Source: Bradyrhizobium sp. (GTDB lineage: Bacteria > Pseudomonadota > Alphaproteobacteria > Rhizobiales > Xanthobacteraceae). Taken from it: a DNA stretch of 32,358 nt. The stretch covers positions 1 to 32,358 of the forward strand of contig NZ_JAURXB010000027.1 of assembly GCF_030654605.1 (NCBI RefSeq), written 5' to 3'. Under the pieces are notes generated by a model. It was not told the origin of the DNA. It made no database searches and worked only from the letters and a program-made list of their open reading frames with translations. The position numbers and the translations under genes were made by a program. Below, one piece after another: positions 1-8,259 of this stretch; within the stretch, counting starts at the first letter, position 1; every line of letters starts with the position of its first letter.

Positions 1-1
1 G

Positions 2-418
2 AATCTGCTCGATGCGTTCTACTCCCGCGATCTCGAGGGCGCGCTGGCCCGCCTCAGCGACGACATCGATTACATGGCGGCCGCGCCGATCGATATCCTG
101 CCGCATCTGGGCCACCGCCAGGGCAAGGCGCAGATCCGGGAAATGTGGCAGATCGTCCAGGCCCGCTATTCCGGCATGCGCTACGAACTGCCGTTTATCG
201 TCGCCGAAGGCGACAAGGTCGCCGCACTGGTTCGGGCGTTCTTCCGCAAGAGCGGCAACGACCGGATCATGCAGTTCGACATCGCGATTTTTTTCACCTT
301 TCGCGACGGCAGCATCGCGCAGATCCGCGAGGTCATCGACTCCTTCGACCTGGTTCAGCAGGTGCTGGAGCGCGACGTCGCCGCCGTTCTGGCCGATACC
401 GAACCCGGAAAGAGCTGA
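2..418 (+). CDS. SnoaL/NTF2-like protein, 5'-truncated by window edge
   Basis: The frame is open from base 2 to the TAA-type stop at 418 and gives 138 visible residues, so the true start lies upstream of the window. The internal ATG at 74 is not the start, because the residues before it (LLDAFYSRDLEGALARLSDD) already match the usual N-terminal helix of SnoaL/NTF2-like proteins. A Pro-Ile-Asp/Leu-Gly-His-Arg-Gly segment and a C-terminal FDLVQQVLERD helix are shared with the gene at 974-1414, so the two look like paralogues. The family forms small cone-shaped alpha+beta pockets and includes ketosteroid-isomerase-like enzymes and many proteins of unknown role. I cannot name a substrate. The gene ends 115 bp before the next one. 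Confidence 0.8.
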   Translation, partial: NLLDAFYSRDLEGALARLSDDIDYMAAAPIDILPHLGHRQGKAQIREMWQIVQARYSGMRYELPFIVAEGDKVAALVRAFFRKSGNDRIMQFDIAIFFTFRDGSIAQIREVIDSFDLVQQVLERDVAAVLADTEPGKS

Positions 419-533
419 GCCCTCCTTCGCCCGTCGCGCGGCAGGTATTTGCGACCGCCGCGTTGAACCTTCCGGCACCCCGCCGCGACCCATCACGAGG
501 TTTTGCGGCTGCTGACACAAAGAAACCACATCC

Positions 534-800
534 ATGAAAATTGCGTTGCTTGTCCTGCTCGGCCTGTTGTTGGGGGCGCTGGGCGGCGCAGCACTTGGAA
601 TCGGCGCCGGGCTCGCCTGGGTCGAACTGTTCAAAACCTCGAATTTCGAAGGCTATAGCGGCATGCTGGTGTTCTTTACCTTCATGCCGCTGGGGGCCGC
701 GATCGGCGGGGTCGGCGGTGCGCTGCTGTTCGGCGTGATCGCGATTCGCGATGCCGAAATCGCCATCGAGCAGGAGCCGGCGCGCCGGCGCGACAGGTAA
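534..800 (+). CDS. small membrane protein of unknown function
   Basis: An 88-residue protein with two hydrophobic segments, roughly residues 3-28 (Leu/Gly/Ala-rich) and 43-70, and a charged C-terminal tail ending in RRRDR. It is probably a two-span inner-membrane protein. The ribosome-binding site is weak (AAAGAAA upstream of the ATG). It lies between the two SnoaL-like genes, reads in the same direction and may be cotranscribed with them. I do not recognise a family. The long antisense frames over this gene are GC-driven shadows. Confidence 0.65.
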   Translation: MKIALLVLLGLLLGALGGAALGIGAGLAWVELFKTSNFEGYSGMLVFFTFMPLGAAIGGVGGALLFGVIAIRDAEIAIEQEPARRRDR

Positions 801-973
801 ACAGGTGGAACAAGCCGCATTTGTGCAATGCAAAAACGTCCGTTGAGTTTTGGCCAAGATCTTGTATTTGTAATGCCAACAACGAAGTGCAGCATCTGAG
901 CCAGGCGTCGCGAATGACGCTCATTGCGGCCAGCTGCTGTTTTGCCCATTCCAGAGTTCAGGAACCACATCAA

Positions 974-1414
974 ATGACAGAGCACAGTCTCTGGCGTTTT
1001 TCGCGCGCGTTGCATCGCGCGATCAATGAACGCCGGTTCGAAGACATCGAAACCCTGATCGACGACGATGTCGACTGGGCGATCTATGGCCCGATCGACA
1101 TGTTTCCATTCCTCGGCGCGCGCCGCGGCCGGGAGGCCGTGCTCGAGGTCATCAAGCAGATCGCGCACAATGTCCGGGTCCACCGCTTCGATCGCGAGAC
1201 CATCATGCTGGGCGTGGATTCGGCGTCCTCGATGCTGCGCTATTCGCTGACCGCGCTGGATTCGAACAAGCCGATCAGCCTGCGGATCGCGCATTTCGCG
1301 CAATTCAAGGCGGGCCGGCTGTTCAATATCCGGGTTCTCGTCGATACTTTCGACCTGGTGGAGCAGGCGCTCGGGCGGCCGATTCACCTGCCGAAAATGG
1401 CATCGTTCGCGTGA
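974..1414 (+). CDS. SnoaL/NTF2-like protein (paralogue of the first gene)
   Basis: A 146-residue protein starting MTEHSLWRFSRALH. I chose the ATG at 974 because the frame upstream (from 821) encodes Cys-rich, atypical sequence, and because the fold's N-terminal helix begins here. It shares the GPIDMFPFLGARRG segment and the FDLVEQALGRP C-terminal helix with the truncated gene at the window start. The length fits single-domain SnoaL/NTF2-like proteins. The role is unknown; the tandem arrangement suggests an old duplication. An imperfect inverted repeat follows directly after the stop. Confidence 0.75.
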   Translation: MTEHSLWRFSRALHRAINERRFEDIETLIDDDVDWAIYGPIDMFPFLGARRGREAVLEVIKQIAHNVRVHRFDRETIMLGVDSASSMLRYSLTALDSNKPISLRIAHFAQFKAGRLFNIRVLVDTFDLVEQALGRPIHLPKMASFA

Positions 1415-1422
1415 ACCGGACC

Positions 1423-1511
1423 GTAGGGTGGGCAAAGCGCAAGCGTGCCCACCAATATCCCCGGCAAAAAGATGGTGGGCACGGCGCAAGCGCGCCTCTG
1501 CCCACCCTATG
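1423..1511. repeat. intergenic palindromic repeat (GTGGGCA type)
   Basis: The left arm begins GTAGGGTGGGCAAAGCGCAA and the right arm ends GCCTCTGCCCACCCTATG, with internal GTGCCCACC and GGTGGGCAC arms. Together they form a long imperfect hairpin between two plus-strand genes. I recall similar elements in Bradyrhizobium intergenic regions, but that is from memory. It could act as a terminator for the gene ending at 1414, although there is no T-run. Confidence 0.7.
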
Positions 1512-1580
1512 TACTAAAACCCCGCCACAATTTCGCGCCGATGTATCCGCATCAATGACCGTGTGCAGGCGGGCGGGTTT

Positions 1581-2501
1581 ATGATTTCGAAAACACGATA
1601 CGGGCTGGCGATGCTGCTGTTGCTGGCGGCAAGCCTTTGTTTGGAAGACGTCAGCATGGTCTCGCTGGCGCGTGCACAGGCGCTCCCGTTGGACGAAGCG
1701 GCGGAAACCGCGGCTTCCGACGACGCCGCGGCCGATGAGAACGACACCGACGTCGAGGATCTGGAGCCGGACTGGAGCCAGCTCAACGTCGATACCGCCA
1801 CGCTGCTGCTCGGTCCGGCCTCCAAACCGCCATCGAAGGCGCGCCAGCCGCGGGCCTCCGATGGCTCCGACACATCGTGGAAATCCACCAGCAAGGCCAA
1901 TGGCACGGCCGATGTGTCGGTGAAGCAATCGCTGTCGCCGTTCTGGGATACACGGATCGGCGCCGACATGACCGTGGTCGGCCCGCCCCAGACATTGACC
2001 AGCGCGGACCTGCTGCGGCAGAAGATTTCGGGCGACGGCCAGCCCGCGCAGTCCTCCGGCACCGCATGGGCGGCGATCACCGCGCCCGGCGTCGGCTCGA
2101 TCTGGGACAAGACCGCGATCGAAGCCCGGGTCGATCCCGCGCAGGAGCAGGGCAAGCTCGGCGCCAGCCTCTCCAAGTCGCTGCCGCTCGGCGAGCAATA
2201 TTCGCTCACCTTGCAGAACGGCTACAACATCATCCAGCAGGGCATCGTCCCGGTGCCCGGCATCGCCGCACATCCGTCGCGCAACTACCAGACCGAGCAA
2301 TCGGCCAAGCTGAGCATCGCCGATACCGGCACCAGCTTCATCGCCGGCCAGTCGCTGTCCTCCACCGAGGACAAATGGCTGCGCAAGATCGGCGCCGAGC
2401 AGAAATTGTTCGGCGGCGTCACCGTCAACGGCTCGATCGGCGAAACCGCGCTCGGCACCTCGAACAAGAGTCTGAGCGCCGGCTTCAAGACCAGCTGGTA
2501 A
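1581..2501 (+). CDS. exported protein with outer-membrane-like C-terminus
   Basis: A 306-residue protein. Residues 1-33 look like a Sec signal peptide (KTR basic start, a Leu/Ala-rich core, cleavage near ARAQA). An acidic, disordered-looking stretch follows at about residues 35-65. The rest alternates in a beta-strand-like way and ends ...SLSAGFKTSW; a C-terminal aromatic residue is typical of proteins inserted into the outer membrane by BAM. A GTG at 1563 is an alternative start, but the ATG at 1581 gives a normal signal peptide. I do not recognise a named family. An outer-membrane beta-barrel or a periplasmic protein is the best guess. Confidence 0.7.
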   Translation: MISKTRYGLAMLLLLAASLCLEDVSMVSLARAQALPLDEAAETAASDDAAADENDTDVEDLEPDWSQLNVDTATLLLGPASKPPSKARQPRASDGSDTSWKSTSKANGTADVSVKQSLSPFWDTRIGADMTVVGPPQTLTSADLLRQKISGDGQPAQSSGTAWAAITAPGVGSIWDKTAIEARVDPAQEQGKLGASLSKSLPLGEQYSLTLQNGYNIIQQGIVPVPGIAAHPSRNYQTEQSAKLSIADTGTSFIAGQSLSSTEDKWLRKIGAEQKLFGGVTVNGSIGETALGTSNKSLSAGFKTSW

Positions 2502-2655
2502 AGGCTGCAGGCCGCGTTCTCCCGCAAATCCCGTGAAAGATCGAGCATTGCCGCATATTGGCCGCGATGCGGTCAAAATCAGCAGCCCTGATGGCGCTGT
2601 TGAATTTCGTCGTGCGGGGGACAACCGCGCTCGTTACACACGCAGGGGAAAGCCG

Positions 2656-3072
2656 ATGAATGCGACCATCCGTTCCGATAAAATTGAATCAACCGAAGCG
2701 GACCCGAACCTCGCCGCCGTCTCGGAAGTCGAGGCCGGCATCCGCGACTTCGTCCGCAACGACGTCGCCTATCTGCGCCGTCCGCCGACGCTGACGCCTG
2801 ACGCCGCCGCGCTCGAGCCCTCCACCGAGGCCACCGTCAACAACGTCAACTCGCTGATCCAGCGCGTCGCCGGAACCTCGCTCTCGGAAATCGAAAACCT
2901 GATCGGGGAACTCGAAAGCCTGCGCGACCTGCTGCATGCCGAGGGTCAGCGCGTGCAGCGCGAGATTTCCGGCTATGCCCAGCTCAGCCAGGCCGCGATG
3001 AAGTCCACCCGCATGATCGCCGACAATGTGACGCAGTGGAAACGCGCCGCCGACGGCCTCCGCAACAGCTGA
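2656..3072 (+). CDS. conserved hypothetical protein, helical
   Basis: A 138-residue soluble protein. The ATG at 2656 is preceded by AGGGGAAAGCC, a good ribosome-binding site, so I prefer it over starts further upstream in the frame. The C-terminal half (from about residue 60) is strongly helical, with an amphipathic coiled-coil-like stretch (EIENLIGELESLRDLLHAE) and a Thr/Gln/Lys-rich end. There is no signal peptide or membrane segment. I do not recognise a function. A terminator-like hairpin follows directly. Confidence 0.7.
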   Translation: MNATIRSDKIESTEADPNLAAVSEVEAGIRDFVRNDVAYLRRPPTLTPDAAALEPSTEATVNNVNSLIQRVAGTSLSEIENLIGELESLRDLLHAEGQRVQREISGYAQLSQAAMKSTRMIADNVTQWKRAADGLRNS

Positions 3073-3093
3073 TCGCTGGTTTCAATCCTTTGG

Positions 3094-3132
3094 CCGCCGC
3101 CTCCCCTGCCGGGAGCGCGGCGGTTTCATTTT
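3094..3132 (+). terminator. rho-independent terminator
   Basis: CCGCCGC-CTCCC pairs with GGGAG-C-GCGGCGG across a CTGCC loop (3094-3123) and is followed by TTTCATTTT. It lies 21 bp after the stop of the 138-residue protein gene. Confidence 0.65.
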
Positions 3133-3225
3133 CACCACGTCGCATTTTATCAAATCGGTTTGAACTTGCCGCGTCCCGGCTGCGACCAAAGTCAGGCGCG
3201 CATCGCGCGGCGGGGGCACGTTTCC

Positions 3226-3360
3226 ATGAAAACCATTCGACCTGACAATGCCGATCCGATTCCGCTGCGGGTCTCGCCGCACCGGATGGGCACCATCATG
3301 ATCCGGTTTGTCGGGCTGTTGTTGCTGGCGGTGCTGGTAATGGCGCTGGCCTGGCGCTGA
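3226..3360 (+). CDS. small single-span membrane protein
   Basis: A 44-residue reading frame starting MKTIRPDNADPIPLRVSPHR, with one strong hydrophobic helix (IRFVGLLLLAVLVMALAW) at the C-terminus. A G-rich stretch (CGGCGGGGGC) precedes the ATG with suitable spacing. The layout (short charged N-terminus, one helix, Arg end) is typical of small inner-membrane proteins. No homology is recognised. The frame could start at 3160, but that adds an unlikely Arg/Gln-rich leader. Confidence 0.5.
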   Translation: MKTIRPDNADPIPLRVSPHRMGTIMIRFVGLLLLAVLVMALAWR

Positions 3361-3416
3361 TTTTGGCGCTGATCAAATCATCCGCGATTCGGCTGCCATG
3401 GTTAGCCGGAGGTAAC

Positions 3417-3560
3417 TTATCGGCTGACGATCCGGGCGCCGTCGAACGAATAGGCGCCGTCGGCATGGCCCTTCACCACCATCCCGGTGGCCAGCATCAC
3501 CGCAAGCGTCACGGTTGCGAAGATAAAGCCGACAATTTTCAAGCCGCCGCGGTCTGCCAT
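3417..3560 (-). CDS. small single-span membrane or exported protein
   Basis: A 47-residue protein starting MADRGGLKIVGFIFATVT. The start is set by a GGGGA ribosome-binding site just upstream of the ATG at 3560. Residues 8-30 form one transmembrane helix or an uncleaved signal anchor, followed by a short polar tail (HADGAYSFDGARIVSR). It reads opposite to the small gene ending at 3360, and the two are convergent. Function unknown. Confidence 0.6.
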   Translation of the reverse strand: MADRGGLKIVGFIFATVTLAVMLATGMVVKGHADGAYSFDGARIVSR

Positions 3561-3722
3561 CGTGGTCCCCGAAACTTTCGTCCCCAACGCGATGTCCCAT
3601 CGCGCCTTCTCATTCAAGTCAACTATGGCAGGCACAAGGTTCAAAATGCGTTAGCAAATGAATGGTTCCCGGCGATCGTCGCGATCGATCGATTACTGCG
3701 GCAATCCGGTAACCATGTCGAT

Positions 3723-4205
3723 TCAGGAAGTCGGGTTCCGCCGCGGCACGAAGGCCGTCGCCAGCAGCGAATAGGTCGGTTCGCCGCGCTGGTTGGTGCC
3801 GGTGTGGCGGGCCTGCACGATGCCCCACTCCGGGCGCTTCTCCGAGGTCCGCAGCGATTCGATCTCGCTGGAAAAGCTGATGGTGTCGCCGGCCAGCACC
3901 GGCCTGATCCAGCGCAGTTCGCGAAAGCCCGGCGACGGTCCCCAGATCGCGATCTTCTCGCCGCGCGCGGCGGCTTCCCTTGCCTGGCTCTGGCCGTCGG
4001 CCACCAAGAGCTTCATGCAGACCGAACCGACATGCCAGCCCGAGGCCGCCAGCCCGCCGAACAGCGATCGGCGGCCCGCCTCCTCGTCGAGATGAAAGGC
4101 TTGCGGATCGAACTGCGCGGCGAATGTCTTGATCGATTCGGCGGTGAAGGTGAACGATCCCACCTCGCGCCGCTGCCCGATCGCCATGTCCTCGAAGAAT
4201 CGCAT
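3723..4205 (-). CDS. MaoC-family hot-dog dehydratase-like protein (second of a pair)
   Basis: A 160-residue single-domain hot-dog protein. The segment FAAQFDPQAFHLDEEAG matches the (R)-specific hydratase signature, in which the Asp and His act on the substrate. A GGLAASGWH helix follows, then an RPVLAGDTISF strand typical of MaoC proteins. Family members hydrate or dehydrate enoyl-CoA thioesters; the substrate here is unknown. Its ATG overlaps the stop of the gene upstream (TGATG at 4205), so the two are translationally coupled and may form a heterodimer. Confidence 0.88.
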   Translation of the reverse strand: MRFFEDMAIGQRREVGSFTFTAESIKTFAAQFDPQAFHLDEEAGRRSLFGGLAASGWHVGSVCMKLLVADGQSQAREAAARGEKIAIWGPSPGFRELRWIRPVLAGDTISFSSEIESLRTSEKRPEWGIVQARHTGTNQRGEPTYSLLATAFVPRRNPTS

Positions 4206-4672
4206 CAGCCGGCCTGCCCCGAGGCGACTTCGGCGCGACGCCGCACGATGATCGGCGACACCATCTCGCACAGTTGCTGCCCGGCCGCGTTGCGCACCAC
4301 GCCGCGGAACGTCACGATGCCGGTCTCGGGACGGCTGTTCGAAACCCTGGCCTCGGCGACGTCGATATCGAGCGTGATGTCGTCGCCGGGCCGCAGCGGC
4401 GCCAGCCAGCGCAATTCGTTGACCCCGGGCGAGCCGAGGGAGGCGGTGCGGCCGATGAAGCCATCGAACATCATTCGCATCATGATCGAGCACAGATGCC
4501 AGCCCGACGCCGACAGGCCGCCCAGCATCGAGCGCGCGGCGGCCGCTTCGTCGAGATGCATCGGCTGCGGATCGTACTCCGCGGCGAAGGCCAGCACCTC
4601 CTCGCGGGTGACCCGGCGCGGGCCGAACGTCCCGAATCGGCCGGGCGGGAAATCTTCGAAGCTGAGTGTCAT
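4205..4672 (-). CDS. MaoC-family hot-dog dehydratase-like protein (first of a pair)
   Basis: A 155-residue protein starting MTLSFEDFPPGRFG. It carries the hydratase signature FAAEYDPQPMHLDEAAA with the Asp and His in place, the GGLSASGWH helix, and a LRPGDDITLDIDV strand. It resembles its downstream partner along its full length, so the pair looks like a tandem duplication. A likely role is enoyl-CoA hydration or dehydration in acyl-CoA metabolism. I chose the start at 4672, where homology begins; the frame upstream encodes unrelated sequence. No clear ribosome-binding site is visible. Confidence 0.88.
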   Translation of the reverse strand: MTLSFEDFPPGRFGTFGPRRVTREEVLAFAAEYDPQPMHLDEAAAARSMLGGLSASGWHLCSIMMRMMFDGFIGRTASLGSPGVNELRWLAPLRPGDDITLDIDVAEARVSNSRPETGIVTFRGVVRNAAGQQLCEMVSPIIVRRRAEVASGQAG

Positions 4673-4895
4673 GCGGGGGGATTTAATCGGGATCGAATGG
4701 GGGATTGATGCTGATGAGGCCCGATTGTGGCCGTTATTTGCGGCAATCTCAACCCGCCCGCCCGCATGGCTCATGCCCGGCAGGCGAGCATTGCCATCAG
4801 GGTGCTGTCCGCGATCTTGCCCGGAACAACATTCGGAGCTAGCCCTGTACACAGGCTGAACTCAACTCATACGCGACTCGCCGGGAGAACGACCG

Positions 4896-5195
4896 ATGTT
4901 TGAATTTCGGGATCTGTTTCAGTGGGACCGCTTCATCACGCCCACCATCATCAAGACCTTCTACTGGCTGGTGATCGCGCTGATTGCGCTGTTCGGCATA
5001 TCCGGCATCTTTACCGGCCTGTCGGCGATGGCCATCAGCCCGTTCGGCGGGTTCATCGTGCTGCTGTCCTCGATCGCCAGCATCATCGTCGGCGTGATCT
5101 TTTCGCGCATCGCCGCGGAATTCATCCTGATCGTGTTCCGCATCAACGAGCACCTCGGCGCCATCCGCGACCAGGGCCAGGGGCAGGGGCATTGA
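4896..5195 (+). CDS. DUF4282-domain membrane protein
   Basis: A 99-residue protein starting MFEFRDLFQWDRFITPTIIK. It has two long hydrophobic segments (about residues 22-45 and 50-83) and a Gln/Gly-rich C-terminus after INEHLGAIRDQ. The FxDLFxFDxxITPxIIKxxYWL start and the RxxxEFxIVxFRIxExL segment are features I associate with DUF4282. A GGGAG ribosome-binding site precedes the ATG. Its function is not known; it is probably an inner-membrane protein. A palindromic repeat follows at once. Confidence 0.8.
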   Translation: MFEFRDLFQWDRFITPTIIKTFYWLVIALIALFGISGIFTGLSAMAISPFGGFIVLLSSIASIIVGVIFSRIAAEFILIVFRINEHLGAIRDQGQGQGH

Positions 5196-5199
5196 ACTC

Positions 5200-5313
5200 G
5201 TGCCCCGGACGCTGCGCAGCACGAAGTGATGCGCTGCAGAGCCGGGGCCCATGCCGAGATGGGTCCCGGCTCTGCGGAGCAGCGTGAAGAACGCTGCACC
5301 GCGTCCGGGACAC
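5200..5313. repeat. nested palindromic repeat (GCCCCGGACGC type)
   Basis: The outer arms GTGCCCCGGACGC (5200-5212) and GCGTCCGGGACAC (5301-5313) are near-complementary. The inner arms, around GCGCTGCAGAGCCGGG and CCCGGCTCTGCGGAGC, flank a short GCCGAG loop. It sits between convergent genes (DUF4282 and ychF) and may end transcription from both sides. Confidence 0.75.
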
Positions 5314-5325
5314 AACTCACTTCCC

Positions 5326-6423
5326 TTACGTATTGAACCGGAAATGCATCACGTCGCCGTCGGCGACGACGTATTCCTTGCCTTCCAGCCGCAGCTTGCC
5401 GGCGTCGCGGGCGCCGGCTTCGCCGCCAAGCGTGACGTAGTCGTCATACGCAATGGTTTCGGCGCGAATGAAACCCTTTACGAAATCGGTATGGATGACG
5501 CCGGCCGCGGCCGGCGCCTTGGTGCCGCGGGTGATGGTCCAGGCCCGCGCTTCCTTCGGCCCCACGGTGAAATAGGTGATGAGGTCGAGCAGTTGGTAGC
5601 CGGCGCGGATCAGGCGGTCGAGACCGGCTTCCTCGAGGCCGAGCGTATCGAGGAATTCGGCGCGCTCCGCGCGCGACAGCGTCGCGATCTCGGATTCGAT
5701 CTTGGCGGAGATCGCGACCGCGACCGCGCCCTCTTTCTTCGCCTGCTCCATCACCGCCCGGGAAAAGTCGTTGCCGGTGGCGGCCGCACCCTCCTCGACG
5801 TTGCAGACATAGAGCACGGGTTTCGAGGTCAATAGTCCCAGCATGCCGAAGGCGCGCTCTTCCTCGGGCTTGCGGGTCAAGAACCGCGCCGGCTTGCCTT
5901 CGCGCAGCAGCACCAACGCGCGGTTGACGAGCTCGAGCTGCTCCTTGGCGTCCTTGTCGTTGCCCTTGGCCTTCTTGGTGAGGTTGTCGACGCGCTTCTC
6001 GAGGCTGTCGAGATCGGCGAGCATCAGCTCGGTCTCGATGGTCTCGATGTCGGCGAGCGGCGCGATCTTGCCTTCGACATGGGTGATGTCGGAATCCTCG
6101 AAGCAACGCACCACATGCGCGATCGCATCGACCTCGCGGATGGTGGCGAGGAACTGGTTGCCGAGGCCCTCGCCCTGCGAGGCGCCGCGCACGAGGCCCG
6201 CGATATCGACGAAGGTCAGCCGGGTCGGGATGATCTGGCCGGACCCCGCGACCTCCGCCAGCTTGTCGAGCCGGGGATCCGGCACCGCGACCTCGCCGAC
6301 ATTCGGCTCGATGGTGCAGAACGGATAGTTCGCCGCCTGCGCCGCCGCGGTCTCCGTCAGCGCGTTGAACAGGGTCGATTTGCCGACATTGGGCAAGCCG
6401 ACGATACCGCATTTGAATCCCAT
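5326..6423 (-). CDS. ychF: redox-regulated ATPase/GTPase YchF (OBG family)
   Basis: A 365-residue protein, the normal length for YchF/OLA1. The P-loop GLPNVGKS is at residues 9-16, the [20 protein letters not shown] switch region follows, and the usual NKxD motif is replaced by NVEEG, the change that gives YchF its ATP preference. A coiled-coil insert ([15 protein letters not shown]) and the C-terminal TGS domain ([16 protein letters not shown] onwards) complete the family layout. YchF binds ribosomes and modulates stress responses. I chose the ATG at 6423 because the protein starts MGFKCGIVG as in relatives. Upstream lies pth on the same strand, separated by a palindromic repeat. Confidence 0.97.
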   Translation of the reverse strand: MGFKCGIVGLPNVGKSTLFNALTETAAAQAANYPFCTIEPNVGEVAVPDPRLDKLAEVAGSGQIIPTRLTFVDIAGLVRGASQGEGLGNQFLATIREVDAIAHVVRCFEDSDITHVEGKIAPLADIETIETELMLADLDSLEKRVDNLTKKAKGNDKDAKEQLELVNRALVLLREGKPARFLTRKPEEERAFGMLGLLTSKPVLYVCNVEEGAAATGNDFSRAVMEQAKKEGAVAVAISAKIESEIATLSRAERAEFLDTLGLEEAGLDRLIRAGYQLLDLITYFTVGPKEARAWTITRGTKAPAAAGVIHTDFVKGFIRAETIAYDDYVTLGGEAGARDAGKLRLEGKEYVVADGDVMHFRFNT

Positions 6424-6444
6424 GGTGTCCTCTGCATCAGTGCT

Positions 6445-6533
6445 CGTCATGCCCGGCCCTGTGCCGGGCATCCACGTCTTGCTTCGCTGGAAGAAGCAGG
6501 ACGTGGATGGCCGGGACGAGCCCGGCCATGACG
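6445..6533. repeat. palindromic repeat (CGTCATGCCCGG type)
   Basis: The arms start CGTCATGCCCGGCCC at 6445 and end GAGCCCGGCCATGACG at 6533. Each side also carries an ACGTCTTGCTTC or GAAGCAGGACGT segment, making a long near-perfect hairpin. It lies between pth and ychF and could uncouple their expression. I recall this as one of the most common Bradyrhizobium intergenic repeats. Confidence 0.75.
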
Positions 6534-6563
6534 GTGGAGCGTGTCGTTAGCGGGGGCGCGGGG

Positions 6564-7172
6564 TCATTTCTTCTCCGCGCCGTCCTTGTCTTCGAAAAAT
6601 CCCCTGGCCTGCAGCGCCAGATGCACCCTGTTCTGGAACGTCGAGTCCTTTTCGCTCGCCAGCAGCCCGGCGTTCTCGGCCATCGCCTCGCACAGCGCGA
6701 TCACCCAGGGCCGGTCGCTCTTGGCGAAATCCGACAGCACGTGGCCGTGCACCAGCTCCTTGACGCCGGGGTGGCCGATCCCGATCCGCACCCGGCGATA
6801 CTCGTTGCCGATATGCGCGGAGATCGAGCGCAGGCCGTTGTGGCCGGCAATGCCGCCGCCCACCTTCACCCGCACCTTGCCGTCAGGCAGTTCGAGTTCA
6901 TCCTGGAACACGGTGATCTCGCCCGGCGCCAGCTTGAAGAAACTCGCGGCTTCCTGCACCGCGCGGCCGGATTCGTTCATGAAGGTCATCGGCTTCAGCA
7001 GCACCACCCGCTCGCGATCGAGCGTGCCTTCCGCGGTCTCGCCCTGAAAGCGGCGGCGCCATGGTGCGAAACCATGACGCCGCGCAATTTCATCGACGGC
7101 CATGAAACCGATGTTGTGCCGGTTATGCGCGTACTTCGCGCCGGGATTGCCGAGACCAACGAACAGTCGCAT
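6564..7172 (-). CDS. pth: peptidyl-tRNA hydrolase
   Basis: A 202-residue protein of the usual length with all hallmarks: [11 protein letters not shown] at the start, NRHNIGF with the catalytic His, the TFMNESG loop, and the [25 protein letters not shown] core with the catalytic Asp and substrate-binding Asn. It cleaves the ester bond of peptidyl-tRNAs released from ribosomes. It starts 21 bp after the rplY stop, so rplY-pth is an operon, a common arrangement. The C-terminal [11 protein letters not shown] tail is short and charged. Confidence 0.97.
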   Translation of the reverse strand: MRLFVGLGNPGAKYAHNRHNIGFMAVDEIARRHGFAPWRRRFQGETAEGTLDRERVVLLKPMTFMNESGRAVQEAASFFKLAPGEITVFQDELELPDGKVRVKVGGGIAGHNGLRSISAHIGNEYRRVRIGIGHPGVKELVHGHVLSDFAKSDRPWVIALCEAMAENAGLLASEKDSTFQNRVHLALQARGFFEDKDGAEKK

Positions 7173-7193
7173 GACGCGGCATCCCGCGTCCGC

Positions 7194-7946
7194 TTACTTC
7201 TTCTTGTCGCCGGCGGGCTTCGCCGCCGGAGCCTTGGCGCCGGCCGCAGGCGCCTTGGCGCCTGCCGCGGGAGCCGCACCGGCTGCCGGAGCCGCCGCGG
7301 CACCAGCCGCGGGAGCAGCACCAGGAGCCGCCGCCGCACCACCAGCCGCTGCCGCCGCTGCCGCCTTGATTTCCTCGGCGTAGCCGGACGGCGGCACGAT
7401 GGTCACCAGCGTGATGTCCTCGCGCGTCATCGACTTGACGCCGGTGGGCAGCTTGACGTCGGACAGATGCAGCGAGTGGCTGATTTCCAGCGAGCTGACA
7501 TCGGCCTCGATGTACTGCGGAATGTTGTCGACCGAGCATTCCAGATCGATCGAATGGGTGACGATGTTGACGGTGCCGCCGCGCTTCACGCCGGGCGCCG
7601 CATCGGCGTTCTGGATGTGCAGGGGAACGCTGACGCGGATGGTGGCGCCTTCGCCGAGCCGCATGAAATCGACATGGAGCGGAAAATCCCTGACAGGATC
7701 GAGATGGAAGTCGCGCGGAATCACGCGGTGCTTCTTGCCGTCGAGCTCGATGTCGTAAATCGTGGTGAGGAACCGGCCGGCCTGGATGCGCAGGCGCAGT
7801 TCGGTGTCGTCGACCGAGATCGGCTGGGGGGGCTGGTTGTTGCCATAGATCACTCCGGGAACTCTCCCGGCGCGACGTACTGCCCGTGCGGCCCCCTTGC
7901 CGCCTGCCGGACGAGTGGTCGCCTTCAATTCCTTGACGGTCGCCAT
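7194..7946 (-). CDS. rplY: 50S ribosomal protein L25/general stress protein Ctc
   Basis: A 250-residue member of the long (CTC/TL5) L25 family. The N-terminal 5S rRNA-binding domain covers about residues 1-95 (RRAGRVPGVIYG motif) and the beta-rich C-terminal domain about residues 96-190. From about residue 200 it has a low-complexity Ala/Pro/Gly tail ending in Lys repeats (KPAGDKKK), which makes it longer than most family members. It binds 5S rRNA in the large subunit. It is the first gene of the rplY-pth operon. Its upstream region is shared with the divergent gene at 8260. Confidence 0.95.
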   Translation of the reverse strand: MATVKELKATTRPAGGKGAARAVRRAGRVPGVIYGNNQPPQPISVDDTELRLRIQAGRFLTTIYDIELDGKKHRVIPRDFHLDPVRDFPLHVDFMRLGEGATIRVSVPLHIQNADAAPGVKRGGTVNIVTHSIDLECSVDNIPQYIEADVSSLEISHSLHLSDVKLPTGVKSMTREDITLVTIVPPSGYAEEIKAAAAAAAGGAAAAPGAAPAAGAAAAPAAGAAPAAGAKAPAAGAKAPAAKPAGDKKK

Positions 7947-8207
7947 CTGATTAAGTCCTTGTTTTCAAAAAGTTAAAGGCCGCATCGCGGCCCCGTTTCT
8001 CCGCCGCAGCAAGCCTCCAGGGGTGCGGGGGCTGCGGACGTGGCGGGGTTCTAGCCCCAAAGGGGCGAAATGACAAGGAAATGCGGGGATTTTCTTGTCC
8101 CTCCCCGCTGTGGAAGTTGGCGCGATGCGCCGTCCGGGGGCCAGCGCGCGGCAGTGCGCGAACGACGATGTGGGAGAGACAGCCCTCGCCTGACAAGCGG
8201 AATCACA

Positions 8208-8236
8208 TTGACTCGATGTTCTTCTTTTGTTCTTGT
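8208..8236 (+). promoter_or_regulatory. LexA (SOS) box inside a candidate promoter
   Basis: GTTC-TTCTTTT-GTTC at 8218-8232 is an exact match to the alphaproteobacterial LexA site GTTC-N7-GTTC. It lies between a TTGACT -35-like hexamer (8208-8213) and a weak TCTTGT -10-like hexamer (8231-8236), about 25 bp before the ATG at 8260. A repressor there would block the promoter. The box is read from the sequence, and the regulation is inferred. Confidence 0.7.
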
Positions 8237-8259
8237 GAAGCTCCGCACTGGAGGCCACC

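Noticed and set aside
3363..4859. 498-codon open frame on the plus strand
   Set aside because: It lies antisense to the two MaoC genes and the small gene at 3417-3560. The translation is Arg/His/Gly-rich with no domain, as expected of a GC-rich shadow frame.
6507..7976. 489-codon plus-strand frame over pth and rplY
   Set aside because: Antisense to two certain genes. The translated product is low-complexity Arg/Gly/Asp sequence without motifs.
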